Origin: Treponema sp.
GTDB taxonomy: Bacteria > Spirochaetota > Spirochaetia > Treponematales > Breznakiellaceae
Direction: 5' to 3'
Assembly (NCBI GenBank): GCA_009776715.1
Contig: WRNF01000072.1
Coordinates: 1 to 7,835 of the forward strand
DNA length: 7,835 bases
The notes below the pieces were generated by a model. It was given only the letters and a program-made list of their open reading frames with translations. It had not been told where the DNA came from and made no database searches. A program made the position numbers and the translations under genes. Every line of letters starts with the position of its first letter. The first letter of the stretch is position 1. Shown here piece after piece: positions 1 through 5,235 of this stretch.

Positions 1-58
1 CGTACAACCGCTTAAAAAGAGCCGCTTTGGTATCCTGTGCCTTTTTTCCCCTGCCCAT
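1..58 (-). CDS. possible N-terminus of an unidentified protein (cut by window edge)
   Basis: On the minus strand an ATG at 58-56 opens a frame that runs off the left edge after 19 codons. It begins MGRGKKAQDTKAALF and is rich in Lys and Arg. I do not recognise the family. The G+C content here resembles the right half of the window and contrasts with the A+T-rich gene just to its right, so this may be native sequence. No Shine-Dalgarno is visible. A box pair TTGTTT (93-88) and TACAAT (70-65), read on the minus strand with 17 bases between, would put transcription start almost on the ATG. The frame is also open further upstream, to a stop at 85-83. The fragment is too short to exclude chance. 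Confidence 0.28.
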   Translation of the reverse strand, partial: MGRGKKAQDTKAALFKRLY

Positions 59-67
59 TTTGGTATT

Positions 68-1801
68 GTATCGTTTTTCAAGTTATTAAACAAGTCTAAT
101 GAAAATGATGAAAGAGAAGAAGTTGAAAATTACCAAAATTATTATTTAGGACCTGTGGTATTCAGTGTTGATTCTGACAATTCTGGAAAAATGTCAATAA
201 TTGATGGTCAACAACGAGTTACATCTATTACACTATTGCTTATATATTTAAATAATAGGCAAAAAAAATCTGATATTGAACAGGTAAATATTTCTGAACT
301 TATATATTCTGAAAAATATGGTAAAAAATCTTTTAATATGTCTGATGAATCGAGAGAAAAATGTTTGCAAAATCTTTTTGAAAAAGGCGAATATTTTTTA
401 ACAGATAGTGATGATGAAACATCTGCCAATATTGTTTATAGGTATACTGATATTGTCAATTCTTTTCCAGAAGAAATTAATGAAATGGTTTTACCATATT
501 TTATTGATTGGCTAATTGAAAAAGTTGTAGTTGTAAAAATAATTGCATATTCAAATGAAAACGCCTACACAATATTTGAAACCATGAATGACCGTGGTCT
601 TAATTTAACTCCAACAGAAATGCTAAAAGGGTATATATTATCCAAAATAACAGATAAAGAAAAAAGAAACGAAATTAATGATTTATGGAAAAAAGAAATA
701 CAGAAATTACACGAATTTGGAGAAACTACTGATCAGGATTTTTTTCAATCATGGTTTAGAGGGAAATTCGCTAGTACTATAAGACCAGGTAGAGCTGGTT
801 CAGAGGATCAAGACTTTGAACTTATTGGCTCAAGATTTCATAATTGGTTTAAAGAAAATCATGAAAAATTGTTTTCAATAGTATCGCCAAATGATATTTT
901 TGATTTCTTTAAATATACATTTCCTTTTTATGTAAAAGTATATATCCTAATAAAAAAATCTCTTGAGACATTTAATAAAGATATTCCACATCTATACTAT
1001 ATAAAATATTGGGGTATAGCAGAATCGTTAAGAGACCCTCTTTTGTTTTCTTCGATAAACATTAATGATACAGAAGAAACTATTTTTGAAAAACTAGATG
1101 CTGTTTCTCGTTTTATAGAGACATTTACTGTACGAAGAAGCATTAATTTTAAAAATTTTGGACACTCTTCAATTAAATATACAATGTTCAATATCATTAA
1201 AAATATCCGTAACAACGATATAATAGAACTTTGCAAGAATTTATTAATTGAAATTGAAAATATACCTCAAAAATGGGATGGTATATTGAAATTTTATTTA
1301 CATGGAACAAATGGTGGTTTTGTAAAACATTTACTTTCAAGAATAACTAGTTACATTGATAATATAATTGGAAAAGATATAAATTATTCAAATTATCATC
1401 ATCCAAAAGGAAAACAGTTTGAGATAGAACACATTTGGGCTAATAAATTTGATGAACATCGAGATGAATTTGAACAAGAAAATGAATTTTATGAATGGAG
1501 AAATTCTATTGGGGCATTATTGTTGCTACCAAATGGTACAAATCAATCATTTAATAGCGACAATTATGAAGATAAGTTAGAGCATTATTTAAAGGAAAAT
1601 ACTTTTGCTCAAACCTTGCATCAGACATTTTATGTAAAAAATCCCAATTTTTTAAATTCCCCATTAATAAAAATAATGGGCTTTGAGCCTCATGAGAAAT
1701 TTAAAAAGAATGATATCATTGCTCGAAAAATATTGGTAAAAAATATTTGTGAAAATATGTATGGATTGGAATATTTCAAAAAATACCCAAACGTCGTCTA
1801 A
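68..1801 (+). CDS. DUF262/DUF1524 GmrSD-like defence nuclease, 5'-truncated
   Basis: This is a fused GmrS/GmrD-type protein: an N-terminal DUF262 (ParB/sulfiredoxin-like NTPase) part and a C-terminal DUF1524 HNH nuclease. Known members cleave modified DNA as type IV restriction enzymes or act in phage defence. Numbering from the first usable start (GTG at 155), the DUF262 signature IIDGQQR is at residues 15-21 and the second conserved DUF262 block, FETMNDRGLNL, is at about 141-151. The HNH-like part has IEHIW with His426, Asn450 in RNSIGALLLLPN, and a downstream Asn and Lys474, as DUF1524 requires. The frame is open to the window edge. Family-like sequence (FFKLL, then YYLGPVVF before the GTG) continues up to about base 68, so GTG155 is probably not the ancestral start. 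The expected P-x-YQR-x-Y-x-W block is absent upstream, where the sequence switches to G+C-rich non-family sequence. The gene is very A+T-rich and biased to A/T third positions, unlike every neighbour, which points to horizontal transfer. It is probably a 5'-truncated remnant. A functional short form starting at GTG155 is possible, but no ribosome site is seen. Confidence 0.8.
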   Translation, partial: VSFFKLLNKSNENDEREEVENYQNYYLGPVVFSVDSDNSGKMSIIDGQQRVTSITLLLIYLNNRQKKSDIEQVNISELIYSEKYGKKSFNMSDESREKCLQNLFEKGEYFLTDSDDETSANIVYRYTDIVNSFPEEINEMVLPYFIDWLIEKVVVVKIIAYSNENAYTIFETMNDRGLNLTPTEMLKGYILSKITDKEKRNEINDLWKKEIQKLHEFGETTDQDFFQSWFRGKFASTIRPGRAGSEDQDFELIGSRFHNWFKENHEKLFSIVSPNDIFDFFKYTFPFYVKVYILIKKSLETFNKDIPHLYYIKYWGIAESLRDPLLFSSININDTEETIFEKLDAVSRFIETFTVRRSINFKNFGHSSIKYTMFNIIKNIRNNDIIELCKNLLIEIENIPQKWDGILKFYLHGTNGGFVKHLLSRITSYIDNIIGKDINYSNYHHPKGKQFEIEHIWANKFDEHRDEFEQENEFYEWRNSIGALLLLPNGTNQSFNSDNYEDKLEHYLKENTFAQTLHQTFYVKNPNFLNSPLIKIMGFEPHEKFKKNDIIARKILVKNICENMYGLEYFKKYPNVV

Positions 1802-1961
1802 CAAACAGTATACGCTCATCCGCACATTCGGGCGGCTCCGGGTTTCCGTTCGCCTAGGTCATTTCGCTACGCTCCATTCCCACAGCTCACTACAACCTCA
1901 TTTTACCAGCCCTGATCTTGCTACGCAAGCCCTTATACGAACTGGCAAAACGTCGTATACC
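1789..1961 (+). repeat. attC-like structured segment bounded by an imperfect direct repeat
   Basis: AAACGTCGT occurs at 1789-1797 and again at 1948-1956. The longer forms AAACGTCGTCTAAC and AAACGTCGTATACC also nearly match. The left copy includes GTCTAAC (1796-1802), which fits the integron cassette end consensus RYYYAAC, carries the stop codon of the nuclease gene and is followed by AAACAG. Inside are small inverted repeats: CTTGC-TAC-GCAAG (1917-1929), CGG-GTTT-CCG (1839-1848), and GTATACG (1808-1814) complementary to CGTATAC (1954-1960). GCTACGC is repeated at 1866 and 1920. The G+C content jumps relative to the gene before it. The opposite attC core, GTTRRRY, is not found at the right end, so an integron attC is a suggestion only. 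It could also be a small repeat left by an insertion. No coding sequence is evident in 1802-2025. Confidence 0.35.
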
Positions 1962-2025
1962 TAGAATGTTGAAAAAAAGTTTTGGTGGTAATGGCAGAAA
2001 TGTATGCCTGGAAAAATAGCAGTGT

Positions 2026-2973
2026 TTAATTGCTTTTGGCCTTCTTCCCCAATGCCAAGCGCATCAGCTTTTTCAGCAAGCCTATCCGGCCGAAAAGTAC
2101 CCAGACGAGCAGGACGAAAATAAGGACGGCGGGTATGCCGTAGATAATGATCCCGGTCAGTATCACCAGAGCCGAGGAAGCAATTCTTCCAAAGGAACCG
2201 AAAAGCACCTTCAATTTTTCACCGATACCCGGTTCAGAAAAGGAGGGGGCGGCAACAGGCCCGTAAATATCAATGTTGATTGTTGAATAATCTACAAGAC
2301 TCGCCAAGCTGCGGAACTGCGTTCCTGTCTGGTCAATCTCCTGCTGAAGATCGGCAATCCGGCTTTCCACCGTCATTATGTCGTCGATGTTTTCGGCTTT
2401 TCCAAGATAGCCCTGGTAGGTCTTCAGCAGTTCCCGTTTTGTCGCAAGCCGGCTTTCAAGGTCATAATAGCGCAGGGTAACATCCTCGGCGCTTTCCGTC
2501 CGCCCCAGGATCCTTCCAAGGCCGGCAAGTTCGGAAAGCATCGCTTCATAAGAGCCGGACGGAACCCGAATGCTGTAACTCCGTGAATTTTCGCTGATTC
2601 CAGCGGAAGCCGGCCATGCCCCGTATTTTTCCATCAGTTCCGCAAGGGGCCGTTCCGTCGCTTCCGGGTCTTCCACCCTGATTCGGATCTCCGCCCTTTT
2701 TACCAGCTTCCGGCTTTGCCCGGCAATGTCAGGCGCAAAAGGCTCAAAAAACCCGCTGTTATCCGCATTACCGGCTCTGCCGTTAAGTCCGGGCCCGCCG
2801 CCGTATGCCGCTGGAACCGCCTGTTCCAGGTACGCGCGGCTTTCGCGGCTATAGTCCGCCTCTTCCCAATCATACGCCGAAGCGCCATAGGCGGATTTTT
2901 GACTGCATGCGCAAATCAGGAAAAGCGCGGAGATAATCGGTAATATGAAATTTATTTGAGGAACATGTTTCAT
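2026..2973 (-). CDS. DUF4349 domain lipoprotein
   Basis: A 315-residue envelope protein of the DUF4349 family; no member has a well-established function to my knowledge. The N-terminus is a lipoprotein signal peptide ending in LFLICAC, with the lipid-carrying Cys at residue 23. A variable, Gly/Ala/Tyr-rich linker runs to about residue 85. The DUF4349 domain (about 88-240) starts with a beta segment, RKLVKRAEIRIRVEDPE. It passes through IRVPSGSYEAMLSELAGLG and a long charged helix (about 180-225, likely coiled coil), and ends with SLASLVDYSTINIDIYGP. A strongly hydrophobic segment at about 265-295 is a membrane helix, followed by a Lys/Arg-rich tail (KKLMRLALGKKAKSN) that should be cytoplasmic. 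With a lipid anchor at one end and a helix at the other, the domain probably sits in the periplasm. The gene stands alone. ATG2973 is the only start that keeps the signal peptide. No Shine-Dalgarno is seen, and an extended -10 box lies directly upstream. Family assignment is confident; role is unknown. Confidence 0.87.
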   Translation of the reverse strand: MKHVPQINFILPIISALFLICACSQKSAYGASAYDWEEADYSRESRAYLEQAVPAAYGGGPGLNGRAGNADNSGFFEPFAPDIAGQSRKLVKRAEIRIRVEDPEATERPLAELMEKYGAWPASAGISENSRSYSIRVPSGSYEAMLSELAGLGRILGRTESAEDVTLRYYDLESRLATKRELLKTYQGYLGKAENIDDIMTVESRIADLQQEIDQTGTQFRSLASLVDYSTINIDIYGPVAAPSFSEPGIGEKLKVLFGSFGRIASSALVILTGIIIYGIPAVLIFVLLVWVLFGRIGLLKKLMRLALGKKAKSN

Positions 2974-2979
2974 AATAAC

Positions 2980-2988
2980 ATTATAGCA
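2980..2988 (-). promoter_or_regulatory. extended -10 promoter element of the DUF4349 gene
   Basis: Read on the minus strand the bases are TGCTATAAT, a perfect TGn plus TATAAT extended -10. No good -35 is seen 16-19 bases upstream, which is normal for extended -10 promoters. The expected start of transcription falls at about 2973-2974, on or next to the A of the ATG. The mRNA would then be leaderless, which agrees with the absence of a ribosome-binding site. Confidence 0.4.
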
Positions 2989-3069
2989 AAAAATAACGGA
3001 CTAATTCCATCCTGCACAGGGACCTTGCAAAATCATGTCAATAAAAGAATTCTCTTTTTTAAGGATTGA

Positions 3070-3192
3070 ATGACCACATTAAACAGTAAAGAAATACTGG
3101 AATACGGTAAAATGACGAATATCAATTTTACGGCGGGCGGAAAAAGTGCTGCCCGCCAGGAATTACTGGGAAACGCATTTTTTCATACCTGA
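3070..3192 (+). CDS. possible 40-residue small protein
   Basis: An ATG at 3070 preceded by AAGGA (3061-3065, four bases away) opens a 40-codon frame ending in TGA at 3190-3192. The product starts MTTLNSKEILEYGKM and ends ELLGNAFFHT. It has no signal peptide, membrane helix or family I recognise. It lies alone in the gap between two divergent genes, with the next gene 62 bases downstream, so it could be a leader peptide or independent small gene. The G+C-rich hairpin at 3132-3157 falls inside it. Chance is a serious alternative: spacing of the ribosome site is short and no clear promoter is seen. Confidence 0.25.
   Translation: MTTLNSKEILEYGKMTNINFTAGGKSAARQELLGNAFFHT
3132..3157. other. G+C-rich hairpin in the intergenic region
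   Basis: GGCGGGC (3132-3138) is perfectly complementary to GCCCGCC (3151-3157). A G-T and a G-C pair extend the stem to nine pairs around the loop AAAAAGTG. No T-run follows on either strand, so it is not a standard intrinsic terminator. It stands between two divergent transcription units, about 100 bases before the ATG at 3255, and could be part of a 5' leader, a small RNA or a protein-binding site. Confidence 0.4.
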
Positions 3193-3254
3193 AATGTCAC
3201 AAAAGCCCCGTCCCTTGCACTAATTATATAACACTGATTTTAGGAGCGTATTCC

Positions 3255-3710
3255 ATGAACGATGAAGAAAAAATCGCATTTCTTGAGGGGAAGATCAAGG
3301 TTTTGCAAAAGTTTTATGCCGCCGCGCTTGCCGATTCAACCGTCCGTTACGGCAACGCGGGTATTCTTGCAGAAATTGAAAGTCAAAAACATGCCGAGCA
3401 GATGAATTCCGGCCGGGCATACGCGGCCCAGTTCGGGGTAAAAGAGCCAAAACAGGTTTTTGAAAAGGTCCAGGATGTCTTTGGCTGCGCAACCTGGGTA
3501 TGCGAAGACACCGAAAAAGGCTTTACAGCCGTAAGCAACGCCTGCATGCTTTGCAGTTTTACCAAAAAAATGGGCGCATACAGCCCCTGCAAAATGCATT
3601 GTCTTTCTCCAATTGAGGCTATGATAAAAGCGGTAAACCCGGATGCCGGGTTCACCGTAGAAAAAACCCTTTGGGACAATGACAAATGCGAGGTAAAAAT
3701 TAGAGTGTAA
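3255..3710 (+). CDS. cysteine-rich protein, ATC hydrolase-like family
   Basis: A 151-residue cytoplasmic protein with no signal peptide. Its C-terminal half resembles the L-2-amino-thiazoline-4-carboxylate hydrolase family (PF14196). In that family the namesake opens the ATC ring in a bacterial route to L-cysteine, but most members are uncharacterised. The N-terminal third is helical (EEKIAFLEGKIKVLQKFYAA). Seven cysteines follow: 78, 83, 97 and 100 (ACMLC), 112 and 116 (PCKMHC), and 145 in TLWDNDKCEVKIRV. The last motif matches the family's closing G/N-D-x-x-C strand. The Cys pairs could bind metal or be catalytic. The start is well supported by AGGAG (3242-3246), eight bases before the ATG. 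It lies 55 bases before the lipoprotein gene and may head the same transcription unit. The family call rests on remembered motif pattern, so the reaction should not be assumed; a zinc- or iron-binding sensor is another option. Confidence 0.78.
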   Translation: MNDEEKIAFLEGKIKVLQKFYAAALADSTVRYGNAGILAEIESQKHAEQMNSGRAYAAQFGVKEPKQVFEKVQDVFGCATWVCEDTEKGFTAVSNACMLCSFTKKMGAYSPCKMHCLSPIEAMIKAVNPDAGFTVEKTLWDNDKCEVKIRV

Positions 3711-3716
3711 ATTTAC
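3707..3716. promoter_or_regulatory. 10-base perfect palindrome, possible operator
   Basis: GTAAATTTAC is a perfect palindrome covering the stop codon of the cysteine-rich protein gene and lying 50 bases before the GIN lipoprotein ATG. A related TGTTACA follows at 3727-3733. This could be a regulator-binding site for the downstream envelope operon, but no matching promoter boxes with proper spacing were found and no regulator is encoded here. A palindrome of this size can occur by chance in A/T-rich sequence. Confidence 0.2.
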
Positions 3717-3765
3717 CCCTGTCATGTGTTACATTCAGTATATGAGGCAAAAAGAAGGTTATTTT

Positions 3766-4383
3766 ATGAAAAAACAAAGGCTTATTGGGGTTTTTGCAGC
3801 GGCTTTGGTCACAGTCCTTGCAACGGGCTGTCATTTCCACCTGCACGACGGCAACGGAAGAATTACAAGCGAAGAAAGAACCGTAGACGAAGGGTTTTAC
3901 GGCGTGGTGCTTGAGGGTGTGGGAGACGTCAACATCCGTCCCGGCGAAACGTACAGGGGCCGGGACTACGCGGTGGTTGTAACAACGGACAGCAATATCC
4001 AGGACATGGTCGTTATAACTACAGACAGCTCCAATGTATACGTTGACGAAAGAGGCCGCCGGGGCTTTAACCCGACAAAACTCAAAATAGACGTTTATCT
4101 GCCGGAATTAAGAAAGGCCAGTCTGAAAGGAGTCGGGAACATCAAAGTAAGCAGCGGATCCGTTTCCAGCCTGGCAATTTCGCTTTCCGGCGTGGGAGAC
4201 ATTGACGCGCAGAATTACCGGGCCCAAACCGTTGAGGTAACGCACTCAGGGGTCGGCAACGTTAAAACATGGGCGGAAAACGTTCTGACGGGAAAACACT
4301 CCGGGATCGGGGATATTCTGTACAGGGGGAGCCCGGTAAAAAACATCAGCGGAAGCGGTATTGGAAAGGTAAGGCAGCTATAG
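3766..4383 (+). CDS. GIN domain (DUF2807) lipoprotein
   Basis: A 205-residue lipoprotein with a putative auto-transporter adhesin head GIN domain. Such domains form a beta-helix-like fold of short repeating strands, and their ligand is generally unknown. I start at ATG3766, not the in-frame ATG3724. This gives a clean lipoprotein signal (KKQRLIGVFAAALVTVLATGC, lipobox LATGC, Cys22), and AAGG (3755-3758) lies seven bases upstream. After a His-rich stretch (CHFHLH), the domain spans about residues 33-205. It shows the typical recurring Gly turns: GVGDV, GVGNI, GVGDI, GVGNV, GIGDI and GIGKV at roughly 20-residue steps in the second half. It probably lies at the outer membrane, facing the periplasm or surface. 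Tandem stops (TAG TAG) close the gene, and 18 bases later the barrel gene begins, so the two are probably co-transcribed. The His-rich start could bind metal, which is speculation. Confidence 0.87.
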   Translation: MKKQRLIGVFAAALVTVLATGCHFHLHDGNGRITSEERTVDEGFYGVVLEGVGDVNIRPGETYRGRDYAVVVTTDSNIQDMVVITTDSSNVYVDERGRRGFNPTKLKIDVYLPELRKASLKGVGNIKVSSGSVSSLAISLSGVGDIDAQNYRAQTVEVTHSGVGNVKTWAENVLTGKHSGIGDILYRGSPVKNISGSGIGKVRQL

Positions 4384-4401
4384 TAGACTGATTGCGTCTC
4401 A

Positions 4402-5226
4402 ATGAAAAAAAATTTAGCGGCGCCTTTGATTCTGGCCGTGATAGCGCTCGCGGGTTATGCGCAGGAGGAAAGCGCAAGTTACCGGGTGGGGGCCGCTCTT
4501 GGCTATTCATTCACCGGATACAGGGAAGAAACCTATACGCCGGTGAACAGGTACCTCAATTCCCTTACCTTCCTCCTTGACGGCAATATCGAAAAAGGCG
4601 CCTTTTTTCATTCATTAAACCTCGGCTTTTATACGGGGAATTCAACAATGTCCACCACGGAAGAGGCGGTGCTGAGCCAGGATTATGACCCGCTTACAGG
4701 AGAGGCTTATTATCTGGCGAGGCGCCAGCAGTACCGGGCGATAAGGGGTTACCTGGAATACGCGCTGGATTACCGCCTCTGGGGCGCTCCGGCTTTTCCG
4801 GGCTTTTTGGGCGGGGCGTTCAGGGCGGATACCTACCTGCAATTCGCAAACTATCCGAGCATTACCGGCCTGGTATCCCTGGACCTGCACGCCACCCAGA
4901 AATGGCTAATAAATGCCGAAAACACGCTGACCCTTTCCGCCGGTTTCCCCGTTTTCGGCTACGCCGTGCGTCCGCCTTATGCCGGAGCGGACGCGGCCCT
5001 GATAAAATACGCTTCCGAACAGCCCATGAAGATATTAACTTTGGGAAAAGTAACAAGCCTCCATAACTATTGGGCTTTCTTCGGCGATCTGAAATACCGG
5101 CACAGGGTCAACGCGCTGGTTTCGCTGTATTCCGGCCTGGGCATTGAGCTTTCACGGATCAACTTTCCCAGGCCGCGCCTTGACGCGATACTCCGCCTGA
5201 GCAGCGGCATCGCCTTCAGCTTTTAG
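4402..5226 (+). CDS. outer-membrane beta-barrel protein, family not recognised
   Basis: A 274-residue exported protein. It begins with a Sec signal peptide (KKN, then LAAPLILAVIALAGYA, likely cut after Ala20 before QEE). The rest is made of alternating polar/aromatic strands, e.g. YRVGAALGYSFTGY, FFHSLNLGFYTGN, GYLEYALDYRLWG, NTLTLSAGFPVFGYAV and NALVSLYSGLGIELS. It ends with a strand SSGIAFSF, whose terminal Phe is the usual barrel-assembly signal. Tyr, Phe and Gly are abundant and Cys is absent. The size suits a barrel of perhaps 10-14 strands. No clear Shine-Dalgarno precedes ATG4402; 18 bases separate it from the GIN gene, so translation may be coupled. The peptidase gene follows nine bases after its stop. 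Its substrate or ligand cannot be told from sequence. A barrel receptor or partner for the two neighbouring lipoproteins is an inference from gene order. Confidence 0.82.
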   Translation: MKKNLAAPLILAVIALAGYAQEESASYRVGAALGYSFTGYREETYTPVNRYLNSLTFLLDGNIEKGAFFHSLNLGFYTGNSTMSTTEEAVLSQDYDPLTGEAYYLARRQQYRAIRGYLEYALDYRLWGAPAFPGFLGGAFRADTYLQFANYPSITGLVSLDLHATQKWLINAENTLTLSAGFPVFGYAVRPPYAGADAALIKYASEQPMKILTLGKVTSLHNYWAFFGDLKYRHRVNALVSLYSGLGIELSRINFPRPRLDAILRLSSGIAFSF

Positions 5227-5235
5227 GAACACGGA

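Noticed and set aside
1749..1964. 71-codon frame overlapping the nuclease gene end and the repeat segment
   Set aside because: It starts inside the nuclease gene in another frame, has no ribosome site and reads through the repeat-like segment; the product is low-complexity Thr/Ser/His/Arg sequence.
1972..2007. Possible terminator of the DUF4349 gene (GGCA/TGCC stem and a run of seven T on the minus strand)
   Set aside because: The stem has only four pairs and is about 20 bases away from the T-run, so it does not form a proper intrinsic terminator.
3215..3232. TTGCAC and TATAAC boxes before the cysteine-rich protein gene
   Set aside because: Only six bases separate them, far below the 16-18 needed for a sigma-70 promoter, and no alternative -35 with correct spacing was found.
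3336..3725. Minus-strand frames opposite the cysteine-rich protein gene
   Set aside because: They lack ribosome sites and known motifs, while the plus-strand gene has a good Shine-Dalgarno and a coherent family pattern.
3724..3765. Upstream in-frame ATG (3724) as start of the GIN lipoprotein
   Set aside because: It would put 14 residues before the lysine-rich start of a clear lipoprotein signal peptide and has no ribosome site, whereas ATG3766 has one.
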